The position numbers and the translations under genes were made by a program. DNA of 25,401 nucleotides from Nemertoderma westbladi. Lineage: Eukaryota > Xenacoelomorpha > Nemertodermatida > Nemertodermatidae. The stretch is taken from assembly GCA_032718475.1 (NCBI GenBank), contig JAUCBJ010003980.1, positions 1 through 25,401 on the forward strand, in the 5' to 3' direction. The stretch's first letter is position 1. Every line of letters begins with the position of its first letter. The notes under the pieces were generated by a model. The model saw nothing but the letters and a program-made list of their open reading frames with translations, did not search any database and was not told the DNA's origin. Positions 9,403 to 18,040 of the stretch are shown one piece after another.

Positions 9403-10650
9403 CTTATTTGAATTATTTGAAATGATCCTATTTTCACTCCATTTAAGGGTTTCCAATAAGTTCCAACAGCAAGTAATCGGATTTTGTTCTGTCGCCTTTC
9501 GGATAGTTCTTTTTACAGAACACAGTAGAACACAGCAGAACACAATAGAATACAGGCGGAACATAGGCAAGCACAGCTGTAATTAAAATCTACACCAAAA
9601 ATAACACACTTGGGAAAGTACCGAATTTAATCATACAACTGTAAGATGTCAATTACATATTTAAATTAAATGGCGGTTTTCCATATCCTCCAAAATAAAT
9701 TACTTCTCATTATCCTGTAACCAGGAGAGTTGGTTAGTTCTACAGCAGTACAGTACCGGTAGCTGAGTAGGCCTACATCAGTACATTGGTAATATACTCT
9801 ACACTGTGCCCGGTAATTGCCGGTAAATGCCTACATCTGTCTGCCTGTACAATGTACAGTCTGTCAGTCTGTACATGTCTCTACAGCACTAGGCCTACTG
9901 CAGTACTGGAATAGGCTGACAGGCAGACTGATGGACTAGTAACAGGTACAGGCCTAACCGAACAGCTGATCGGGCAACTCTGATCAGGTAATTTATTTTG
10001 GAGGATATGGTAAACCGCCATTTAATTTAAATATGTAATTCACATCTTACAGTTGTATGATTAAATCCGGTACTTTCCGAAGTGTGTTATTTTTTGGCGT
10101 AGATTTTAATTACAGCTGTGTTCGCCTATGTTCCGCCTGTATTCTATTGTGTTCTGCTGTGTTCTACTGTGATCTGCTGTGTTCTGTAAAAATATATATC
10201 CTTGCCTTTCGTATGTAATGAAAACCAATCAAAAACTCTTTTATTGGTGTTCCGAATCCCTCACCTCAATAATTCTTATCATGGTGCATTCGAATGATAG
10301 TTTACCATAAATTCGTTTCATTATTAACAGTTATTCCGCCTGCCACAATGTTACAAATATCTTTAATTTTGTAATATTCCCAAGTTTCAATTCCCGTTAC
10401 AATATGACTTGCATTTATCATATAAACTGTTTTCCTTCTCAAGTTGATCTTTATTTATTTCAAGTACAACTTGAAGGTTCAACTCGTCAATTAATATTTC
10501 GTTATAATCAGCAATCCTTTCGTCTAATAGATTCTGAACTTTCTCCTGCTTGTCCTCTTTCACTTTCTCCTCCACTAATTTATCTCTAATTGTAATATAA
10601 TTAATTAGTTCTTTAACAAGTTCTTGTGAAGTAGGCTCCCGTTTTGCTTT
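9403..10650 (-). pseudogene. FReD membrane protein pseudogene
   Basis: This is a degenerate paralogue of the 11081-14290 gene, read from 10650 downward. It keeps KREPTSQELVKEL, then skips the part matching 13955-14163, which encodes the membrane span and upper stalk. It continues with the coiled-coil piece KQEKVQNLLDERIADYNEIL and LYDKCKSYCNGN, followed by a stop near 10387. Non-translating FReD similarity follows (10202-10380 against 13620-13800). A long-TIR element interrupts it at 9501-10201. Beyond that, 9470-9500 matches 13600-13620, and 9403-9460 matches the last FReD exon. The intron and parts of both exons have been deleted between those blocks. Stops, deletions and the insertion make it non-functional. 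Confidence 0.85.
9501..10201. mobile_element. long-TIR non-autonomous element (Mutator-like or foldback)
   Basis: The arms 9501-9703 and 9988-10201 are inverted copies more than 200 bp long, starting GGATA at both ends and separated by about 285 bp of unique sequence. Each arm holds short GAACACAGYA-type repeats near its outer end. The flanks tcgcctttc and ttgcctttc form a 9-bp target duplication with one mismatch. The FReD parent sequence confirms the empty site (gtcaccttttgtaag at about 13618). There is no transposase. Long TIRs with a 9-bp duplication suggest a Mutator-like element. Confidence 0.82.
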
Positions 10651-10947
10651 TAAAATGTGAAAGTAATGGGTTCGATCCTGGTTCAGATGTTTTGGTTTAA
10701 AGTTTATCCAGTTTCATTTACAGCCAGCTTTTAATTTCTTGTTATTTTACTTACGAGTGTCTTTACTGTTTACATATGAAAGTGTTTTGATGAATTTAGA
10801 TGAATCTTAAGTTACCAGAAAAAAATCAGCATTGAGTTTTTAAAAGAGATCCTCTCCAAACAAAAATTGCGATGTTTAATTTATTAGTTGGAAAGGAAGC
10901 GGAAAATTCAAATGATGTAAGTAATGTCCGGGAATTGTTGCAATTAT

Positions 10948-10972
10948 TTATTACGGTTTATTACGATTTATT
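10948..10972 (-). promoter_or_regulatory. candidate polyadenylation signals of the FReD gene
   Basis: On the minus strand three AATAAA hexamers fall within 25 bases, about 110-130 nt downstream of the FReD stop codon at 11081. The position is right for 3' end formation. No cleavage-site evidence is available. Confidence 0.45.
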
Positions 10973-11080
10973 ACGGATTATTAAGGTATATGATTACTAC
11001 AAATATTAGGTTTCGTTATTTATATCTACTCAGCATCAGCAAGTATTTCTGTTTGATATTGTTTCAATCTCAGTCACAAG

Positions 11081-11337
11081 TTAGGTAACTTCTATCCTCA
11101 TTTCTATGCTTTGAAATGGTCCTATTTTCTCTCTATTTCTGGGATTCCAATAAGTATTACTCATCTGTCCAAATAAATACGCCCCTGGCACGCAAGAAGA
11201 AATATCGAAAGAAGAATAATCGAAGTAATAATAGTAGTGCCACCACCCCTTAAACCCAGGGCAATATTTATCGCTATCTGCATTGAAATGAATCCGACCT
11301 TGGTTATCATTGAAGTACAACGTGTCGTCTGGATTAT
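11081..11337 (-). CDS. FReD membrane protein, 3' exon (C-terminal half of fibrinogen domain)
   Basis: The acceptor is ...attattattag|ataatcc, with the exon starting at 11337. Joined to the donor at 13441, the split codon g|at gives Asp and the frame continues DNPDDTLYFNDNQGRIHF, NADSDKYCPGFKGWWH and later FQSIEMRIEV before the stop. This is the second half of a fibrinogen C-terminal domain: the calcium-loop region (here ADSD), the Cys...GWW element, and the closing 'E-M-R-I' strand. The second Cys of the usual short C...C loop is not at its normal place after WW; one occurs 23 residues after the first. The loop is Tyr-rich (HYYYYFDY). It is a terminal exon of 84 codons plus stop. Confidence 0.88.
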
Positions 11338-12034
11338 CTAATAATAATACAAATTTATAAATGTATTAATTTGATTGTCAAGCTGATGTATCAATTTGAT
11401 TGTTAATATGATTGATGAGTAAAAGTCTAGGATTTACTTCAACTCCAACATAAATTAACCTTTGCACCAAACCAGTATCACGTTCCACCTAATATTTTTA
11501 ATTAGCTCTAATTAGCTGTAACTAACCTTCGGCAATCGAAACCCTAGACTTAAAGTGTCTTCAACCCTAAACCTAACTGGAAACCTGGTTTTCAACCCTA
11601 CCTTGAGCAAATATGGCCAATTAAAGCCAATTGGCCCTCAGGGTGACCCTAACCAGGGCCATAGACAGACCTATCATTTGGTGGTAAAGTGAGCCGTTTT
11701 GGGTGGTAAAGTGAGTTTATTTTGTGCAAAAAGATATCTAATTAGGTGTGCAAATAATTTGTTGGGTAAGTAAAACTGTTAACTATAACTTTACAATTAT
11801 TAACTGAACAAACTACAGTAGTGTGTAAAGTGTCACTTTACATTGTGTTAAACTGGGTGGTGCATCCCGTTGTCAGACGTTATTAGTGTACAGGGCTACC
11901 ACAGCTGTGAAATTTAAGCAGCTGCGTAAATGTGAAAATTAGAACGAATGCGAAAATAAAAGGATAAAGTCAAATTTCATATGCAAAATTCATTGATTGA
12001 ATAATTAAGGTTATTGTTAGTAAATGGGAGTTTG

Positions 12035-13210
12035 GGTGTTCGGACACCCCCCCCCCCGGACAGTTCCCCCCGCTCAAGTAGGACACTTCCCCTCCGGACA
12101 CTTCCCCCCCAGACACTTACCCCCCGGACACTTCCCCCCGACTGTTCTTAACTTCGCACAATCGTATTTTTCATTTTGTAAGGTAAACGGACCGCTTGTA
12201 TACAGACAAGTTGTATCCAATTTTCCTTTTGTAGCTCAGAAAGTGATCTTTTGCATCCCGATTTTACATTTTATATCCAAGTTTTATTTATGGGTTTTAT
12301 CAATGCAATTACATCGTATTGTTTGCTAATCTTTAAACAATTAATTAGATGACCTATAAATTCAATCCCCCGAATGATATACTGTTTTTATTAACTATAG
12401 AATTATAATAATTAATTGTTTTAATTATAGGTATTATTATGTAATAGTCTTCTTCAAATTGTAGCAGACTGGGATGAATATTATTATTGCAATCAAAACT
12501 ATACCTCTCCAGGGTAAAATCGGCATGCATCGACCTGTATTCTGTGTTCAGCATTACATATTGATATACAGATTACTATACATACTATATAGATATTATA
12601 CACACTACATATTAAATTTCCTGGTTACTTGCAATATTTTTAATAGGATTTTGTTGAATTATATAATATTGTGTAGTAATTTATATATTAATTTGGTTAA
12701 CATTTAATACAACTCCTACTTTAGGCTTAGTCGATTTATTATCTTATGATACAAACATGAATTGATTATTTCAAAACGGTCTCAAAATCTTTCACCACAG
12801 GCACACAGGGAAATGCCGGGGTTTGGGGGCGGCAGCCCCCAAGAAAAGAAGCAGGGGTTTGGAGGCGGTAGCCCCCAACAAAAGAAGCGGGGGTTTGGGG
12901 GCGGCATCCCCCAAATAAAAGAAAAACAAATAAAATTTGACTATAAAAATGTTTCTTTTATAATTTAAAAAAACTTGTCTAGATATAACTTGTCCTGTAA
13001 CCATCTTTAACTTTTGTGTATTGCTTTGATGCACCCAGAATAATTTTAACACTTTAACTGGGGGGAAGTGTCCGGGAGGAAGTGTCCGGGGGGGAAGTTT
13101 CCTACTTGGACGGGGGGAAGTGTCCGGGGGGGAACTGTCCGGGGGGGAAGTGTCCGGGGGGGAACTGTCCGGGGGGGAAGTGTCCGGGGGGGGGGGAGTG
13201 TCCTAGATCC
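12035..13210. mobile_element. non-autonomous DNA transposon, copy 2 (9-bp TSD)
   Basis: This 1,176-bp copy of the 192-1253 element starts GGTGTTCGGACAC and ends GTGTCCTAGATCC. It is flanked by a perfect 9-bp duplication, GGGAGTTTG (12026-12034 and 13211-13219). The ends are tandem GGACACTTCCCCCC-type units on the left and their inverse on the right, with variable unit number and G/C-run length between copies. It lies inside the FReD intron. Small ORFs in it (for example the Gly/Cys-rich one near 13082) are by-products of the G-rich repeats. Confidence 0.88.
12818..12925. repeat. 36-bp repeat x3 inside the transposon
   Basis: Three units begin gtttgg at 12821, 12857 and 12893. Each has a ggggg...ccccc stem (for example gggggcggcagccccc). 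Copy 1 of the element has a single unit (near 930), so the expansion is specific to copy 2. Confidence 0.85.
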
Positions 13211-13440
13211 GGGAGTTTGATGTTCATAACATTTTACCCAGACTTGTTGTTTTGTCGCGGTTTTGACTGAAGATCAGTCAGACAGTATCACTGTTATACT
13301 TAAGTGCGGCTACTGGGCAGAGCCATAAAGTTATGATGCGAACCTTTAGTATTTAGCATATTTTCTATTCACTGGAAAGAATCACAAAGAACACTTTTTT
13401 ACTTAAACCAAGCTTGACAATAAAATGAATAATTTTTTAC

Positions 13441-14290
13441 CTGAATAGTAGTAGTAGCGTTTATAGTCGATGTACATGGCATCTCCCGCATTGCCGCCTC
13501 CGTAATTTAAGGCTATTCCTTCATTATCAAGGATCTTAAAATCACCATACCGAGCATAGTATTCACCGCCGTCCTCCTCCTTAAAATCAAACCGTAAAGT
13601 AACCCGATTTCGTCCTGTCACCTTTTGTAAGAAATTGAAACCAATCCAAAACTCTTTACTCGGATTTCCGAATCCATCCCTATATTCTCCCATGCCGCGA
13701 TCGAATGATAGTTCTCCACTGTTACGTTTCATTATTAGCACCGAAGGACCGTCGCCGCCTGTCTCAATGTCACAAATATCTTGAATGTTATATATCACTT
13801 TCACCGTCTCCATTCGACCTCGAGATAGAAAGGACTCGCATTTTTCATATAAACTGTCCTCAAACAATTTTTTGTTAAAATCCTCAATCTTTTCTTCTAT
13901 TAGTTGTTGAACTTTCTCCTGCTTTCTCTCTATTCTATCTCTAATTGTATTCGCTAGACTAAACTTAGCTCCATCCAACGACACTCGTTCCTTATCTTGT
14001 TGCATTAATAACTCGTATTGTTCGGCTTTTTGTTTAATAAACGTTGATTCTATCGCATTATGTTTACCATAAATGGACATTGTGCACCAACTTATTTGAG
14101 CCACAGCGAATATAATTAGAAAAACAAGAAGAACTAATCCAAAACATATTTGTAGGAGAATTCCCATTAGTTCTTTAACAAGTTCTTCTGAAGTAGGTTC
14201 GCGTTTTGTATGTTTTTTTGTGTCCACTTTTCTAGTTATTTTTTGGGACTCATGGGATGTCCGAGTGGATTCACTTTCTTGATTTTGTCT
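13441..14290 (-). CDS. FReD type II membrane protein, 5' part (TM, coiled coil, fibrinogen N-half)
   Basis: The open frame runs from just after a TAG (14291-14293) to a donor at 13441. The first ATG is at 14167, and the frame upstream has only a GTG at 14227. From that ATG, residues 2-26 are a strong hydrophobic span (LLQICFGLVLLVFLIIFAVA). Residues 35-110 are a charged coiled-coil stalk. The fibrinogen domain starts at about 129 with DICDIETGGDGPSVLIMKR, then FRGW-like FDRGMGEYRDGFGNPS, KEFWIGF and GGGNAGDAMY. With the 3' exon the protein is 327 aa from this ATG. The topology suggests a membrane-anchored lectin with an extracellular FReD, possibly innate recognition. The pseudogene also keeps KREPTSxELVKEL upstream of this ATG, so translation probably began further upstream. 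Confidence 0.88.
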
Positions 14291-15067
14291 CTATGGTTTG
14301 ACTTTGGTCGTCGATAAACCTGTAACCTTACCGCTCATTCGTCTAGGTTGAACTTTACTGCAGTTAGTCTCTCTTCTTTCTTTTCTGTTAGATAACTTTG
14401 CGTCGACAGTTCTTTGATGATAATTCACTTCCCTTTCTATGTCAACCACAGTTCTGTTTAGAGACCCCTGAGTATGTTGGTTTGACACCTCTCTGCTCTC
14501 TCCTATAGGATTGGGACTTGGGACTAGATTGGGTGACACCTCTCTTTGTGGGGATCGGGACTTGGGACTCCATACGGTTGACACCTCACTTTGTTGGGAC
14601 CCAGACCTGGGACTCCATTTGGTTGACATCTCTCTTTGATGGGAACGGAACCTGGGACTCCATTTGGGTGATACCCCTCTTTGATTGGATCGGACCCTGG
14701 GACTCCGTTGGTGTGACACCACTCTTTGATTGGATCGGAACCTGGGACTCCGTTGTTGGTGTGACACCACTCTTTGATTGGATCGGAACCTGGGACTCCG
14801 TTGGTGTGACACCACTCTTTGATTGGATCGGAACCTGGGACTCCGTTGTTGGTGTGACACCACTCTTTGATTGGATCGGAACCTGGGACTCCGTTGTTGG
14901 TGTGACACCACTCTTTCATAGGATCGGGACCTGGGGCTCCATTTGGGTGACACTCCTCTCCTATAAGATGGTGACCTGGGGATCTGATATTGACTCTTTT
15001 CCGTTTCATTAACACTATCATTATCACTAAAATCAGAACCGGATATTGCACTTCCTCTGCGAGACAT
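14291..15067 (-). CDS. Ser/Arg/Pro-repeat ORF, probably the N-terminal part of the FReD protein
   Basis: ATG at 15067 opens 258 codons. About ten repeats of the type RSPRFRSNQRVVSHQ(Q) or WSPRSRSxQREVS occupy residues 40-180. A basic tail follows, and TAG lies at 14293-14291. The frame continues past the TAG, without shift, through 21 codons into the FReD coding region. The simplest reading is one gene: a long Arg/Ser-rich cytosolic tail, a membrane span, a stalk and a FReD, now split by one nonsense codon (or assembly error, or readthrough). Downstream initiation at 14167 could still give the short FReD form. Arg/Ser/Pro repeats recall phosphorylated disordered tails. No enzymatic domain is present. 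Confidence 0.7.
   Translation of the reverse strand: MSRRGSAISGSDFSDNDSVNETEKSQYQIPRSPSYRRGVSPKWSPRSRSYERVVSHQQRSPRFRSNQRVVSHQQRSPRFRSNQRVVSHQRSPRFRSNQRVVSHQQRSPRFRSNQRVVSHQRSPRVRSNQRGVSPKWSPRFRSHQREMSTKWSPRSGSQQSEVSTVWSPKSRSPQREVSPNLVPSPNPIGESREVSNQHTQGSLNRTVVDIEREVNYHQRTVDAKLSNRKERRETNCSKVQPRRMSGKVTGLSTTKVKP
14530..14960. repeat. in-frame 48/51-bp coding minisatellite
   Basis: Tandem units read gatcggaacctgggactccg plus ttggtgtgacaccactcttt on the plus strand. Unit lengths alternate between 48 and 51 bp through gain or loss of one GTT (Gln codon on the minus strand). All indels are multiples of three, so the reading frame of the Ser/Arg ORF is preserved. The central units are almost identical; the outer ones are diverged. 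Confidence 0.9.
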
Positions 15068-15150
15068 TTTAGCTTAACCTTCGCTTAAATGATACTAATT
15101 AGATCTAATACAAATTTTTTGAACTTTGTATCTTTTTTCCTATTTCAACA

Positions 15151-15387
15151 AGCCTTGAAATTATATTAAGCAATAATGTTATCAACCTGTTAGTTTATTC
15201 AAATGATAAAGTTGTATAACTAGTAACTTCCAATTCGGTTCAACTTTATTAGAATATAATTGAATAAAGCCTTGAAATGATGTTTAGCAATAATGTTAAG
15301 AATGTGCTAATTTATTCGAATGGTAAAGTAGTATAATTATTGACAATAGACTTCAAATTCGCTTAAGTTTATTAGAATAAAATTGTA
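15151..15387. repeat. 117-bp tandem duplication upstream of the Ser/Arg-FReD gene
   Basis: Two imperfect copies start agccttgaaat at 15151 and 15268, each with agcaataatgtta and a tttattagaat(a/t) end. They lie 80-320 bp upstream of the ATG at 15067, so they may overlap the promoter. No TATA box is asserted. Confidence 0.8.
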
Positions 15388-15432
15388 TGTCCTAGAACAA
15401 AAATATTATCTGTTCAAGAACAATATCTGTTA

Positions 15433-16950
15433 TTAGGAACCGAGAGGTTCATTACTGTAAGAATTGTTGGCTGATTGATTGACTGGCTGGCTGGCTAATC
15501 TATAGCCAAAACTACTCTAACGATTTTGATGAAATTTTCACAGCGGCTGGATACCGCGATTCTAAGGTCCCTGGTATGTTCCGCTATTTCGTCCATGAGC
15601 CGTGGGCTCGAAAAATAGACATAAACGAAAAAACGCCATAGGCGCAATGGTAAAATAACACCAATAACAGCTGGTGTCGTGATGAAAAATGGCTTATGTA
15701 ATGGATTTCTACACAAGGCTTAGTATAAATCGATGAGGTTGCCAAGATTATTGTACTTAGTACACCCATACTGTTTGTTTAGGCCCTAGGACACTCTGTC
15801 AAAGCAAATATTAACTGGTTGATTTAGTTTGTGGTTCTACACAGGCTTAGTATAAATCGATGAGGCTGCCAACTGGTTGGTTTAGTTTGCAATCTATTAC
15901 CGCCTCAGCTGAATAACTCTTCCCCCTGCTGAATGACTATTAGGTATACAGTGTATCGGCTACATTAATGCCAACATTATTGCAAAATGTTTTATTGTTT
16001 GATTACTCTCTGTCAGTCTCCCCTTCAGAACATTATATAGGAAATTTACTTTAGTTTACTCTACTGTGCCATTCAGCTGAATGGATTTGAGCGATTGCCA
16101 AGTTACAGAGTTGGATCATTCTCTGACCATAGGCAAAGACATCAAATCTTTTTAAAAATATACTTTTTCCATGTTTTTTTTTCTGACCAAAAATTTCAAA
16201 AAAAATTTTTCGTAGCCAGACTGCCAATCGATTCGCCATAAAAAATAACGCAAAAAATTTTTTTTGCAAAATTTTAAATTACTGTAAATTTTTGGCGACT
16301 GGGGGGGGTCAATTTTTTCCGATCCTCTATAACTCCGGAACGCTTTGTCCAAATTCGATGGGGTTTTCATTTTTCAACTTAATTCGATGTCCTCTTTCAG
16401 CCTATCCATGTTTCGAAACCCCAAACACCGCCGTTCCAAAATTAATTTTTTCTAGTTCTAGAATTTTACAAATTTCAAAAAAGTTGCAGTATTTTATTAA
16501 CGCCTTTACGGAATTCGATAGCGTTTTCGATTTTCATATTAAACGCAATATCCTGAATCTCACTAGCCTAGTTTCGCGTCACCAATGCCAAGACTTCATA
16601 CCTTTTGAGGAAAATTTTTCTAGAATAATTTTTATTTAATTACATTTATCGCGATTTCTTATTACTGGATGTACATGAATTGGTGGAGTTATCAATTTAT
16701 TAACTAAACACGATATCGCGCATCGCACCAGCGTGGTTACGAAATTCCAAAACGAAGTCTTCTCTAGTTGCAGGTCGATTTTGTTCTAGAATTGAGCAAC
16801 TAATAATAGAACGAATTTATTAATAATTATTGTATGAAATATGATTGTATTTTTAGATAATTATTAGTTCTATACTAATTCTCGTTGTCTCTTTTATTTT
16901 ATTTCAAATAAAAAGTCGGTTCCTTATCGGGCCGCTAGGCCCGTCACTAG
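15433..16950 (+). mobile_element. Helentron/HINE-like rolling-circle element (non-autonomous)
   Basis: The 5' end is TTAGGAACCGAGAGGTTC (15433-15450). The 3' end has the inverted counterpart TCGGTTCCTTA (16916-16926), then a GC-rich hairpin CGGGCC-GCTA-GGCCCG (16928-16943) and a short TCACTAG tail. An inverted repeat exactly at the 5' terminus but internal to a hairpin at the 3' side is the asymmetric-TIR layout described for Helentrons. The next copy begins immediately at 16951. No transposase is present. Two similar internal stretches (ttagtataaatcgatgaggyt at 15720 and 15848) lie inside. The boundaries are inferred. Confidence 0.6.
16928..16943. repeat. 3' terminal hairpin of the HINE-like element
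   Basis: Perfect 6-bp stem CGGGCC/GGCCCG with loop GCTA, seven bases before the start of the next copy. This is the kind of subterminal hairpin found at rolling-circle transposon 3' ends. Confidence 0.75.
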
Positions 16951-17200
16951 TTAGGAACCGAGAGGTTCATTACTGTAAGAATTGCTCGAGACTGGCTGAC
17001 TGACTGACTGATCTACAGCCAAAACTACTCTAACGATTTTGATGAAATTTTCACAGCGGCTAGATACCGCGATTCTAAGGTCCCTGGTATGTTCCGCTAT
17101 TTCGTCCATGAGCCGTGGGCTCGAAAAATAGACATAAACGAAAAAACGCCATAGGCGCAATGATAAAAACACCAGCTGGCACTCATGAAAAATGGATAGA
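16951..17200 (+). mobile_element. second, 3'-truncated or diverged HINE-like copy, head-to-tail
   Basis: It repeats 15433-15685 closely: the 5' TTAGGAACCGAGAGGTTC, aaaactactctaacgatttt, cacagcggct(g/a)gataccgcg and gtatgttccgctatttcgtc. Similarity is lost after about 17200. The junction with the preceding element's 3' hairpin is direct, so the arrangement is tandem. Confidence 0.75.
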
Positions 17201-17771
17201 GATGGCCTAGTAATGCTAGTCTATAGGAATGGCCACCTAACAAGGAAATGCTTTCTGTGCCAAGTATTATCCTCACTCTACAACTCAGACAGTGAGCAAA
17301 CATAAGCTGTGGGCTTCTAATGTATTACATCATAAGCTGATTGCTCTCCCAATAGCCCTCACACACTCACTGAACCGAATGAAATCGAATATCTATTAGC
17401 TTAATGCGAATAGCTGGTAAGCTGAATGCCATTTTAGTTATTGTGTACTGTTGAGTGTAGAGTTGACTGCCATGTTGTATGTATTTAATTAAAATAATTT
17501 TCGTAGAGGGAAGTTAATTTGGGATTACTTTCTAACAGATATAAGCAAAGCTGTTCAATGGGGTGGGTCATGGGACCCAAATATAGTAGATTATGCATGG
17601 CAAACATTAATAAAATCATTCAGTCAACCTGTAGGGTATTTGCTTAGTTAACTCTACTGTGCGAAAAACGAATTTATAATGTTATCCATACTTCAGGTGA
17701 ATGAATTTTTAGATATTTGTACTGAAGGCAAGGATTTCTGATATAATTAAAATACAAGACAGGGGGGCTTG
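17201..17771. other. unassigned sequence
   Basis: About 570 bp with no ORF of coding character, no RNA gene and no transposon end that I can define. Confidence 0.55.
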
Positions 17772-17774
17772 TTT

Positions 17775-18024
17775 CGATATATGTAGTTGCGCCCTTCTAG
17801 CAGCACGTGAGATAATCAAGTAATAGACACAATGTTTGACTTTGTCCCTTCGAGCAGCACGTGAGTTTTGCTTTGAACCTTCGATATATGTATTTGCGCC
17901 CTTTGAGCAGCACGTGAATTACATCAAATAATAGACACATTGTTTGACTTTGTCCCTTCGAGCAGCACGTGAGTTTTGCTTTGACCCTTCGATATATGTT
18001 TTTGCGCCCTTCGAGCAGCACGGG
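17775..18024. repeat. ~106-bp tandem repeat (2.3 units) with CACGTG motifs
   Basis: Units start gatatatgt(a/t)(g/t)ttgcgccc at 17778, 17884 and 17990. The two full units each carry agcagcacgtga twice, with the palindromic E-box core CACGTG. The last unit ends agcagcacgggg and abuts the GCCGA array. Short ORFs across it are repeat artefacts. Confidence 0.88.
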
Positions 18025-18040
18025 GAGTCGACTCAGACCA

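Larger units (their letters stand above)
11338..13440 (-). other. FReD intron (2.1 kb)
   Basis: The donor GTAAAA at 13440 and acceptor TTATTAG at 11338 are phase 1 on both sides. The intron contains the GGACAC-family transposon (12035-13210) plus about 900 bp of sequence without recognisable genes. No other exon is seen. Confidence 0.85.

Noticed and set aside
9310-9570. 86-aa minus-strand ORF
   Set aside because: It spans the last 270-bp monomer, FReD pseudogene remnants and the long-TIR element, so it is a chance fusion.
10665-10685. B-box-like GGGTTCGATCCTGG suggesting a tRNA or SINE
   Set aside because: No A box, acceptor stem or anticodon arm is visible upstream at the correct distance.
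11540-11640. Telomere-like aaccctaaacctaac words
   Set aside because: Only a few degenerate words occur, with no tandem TTAGGG array.
13082-13270. Gly/Cys-rich small ORF (GGKCPGGNCPGG)
   Set aside because: It is translated from the GGGGGGAAGTGTCC units at the transposon end.
14291-14331. A 41-nt intron (GTAAGG...CATAG) that would remove the TAG before the FReD frame
   Set aside because: Removing 41 nt shifts the reading frame and would not connect to the FReD coding sequence; it is also unusually short.
14518-15012. Plus-strand 164-aa repeat ORF opposite the Ser/Arg ORF, and a second minus-frame repeat ORF
   Set aside because: They are shadows of a minisatellite with unit length divisible by three. 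The chosen minus frame has the ATG, the Ser/Arg bias and continuity with the FReD frame.
16051-16639. Phe/Lys-rich ORFs on both strands
   Set aside because: They follow poly-T/poly-A tracts within the HINE-like element; there is no recognisable domain and the frames overlap.
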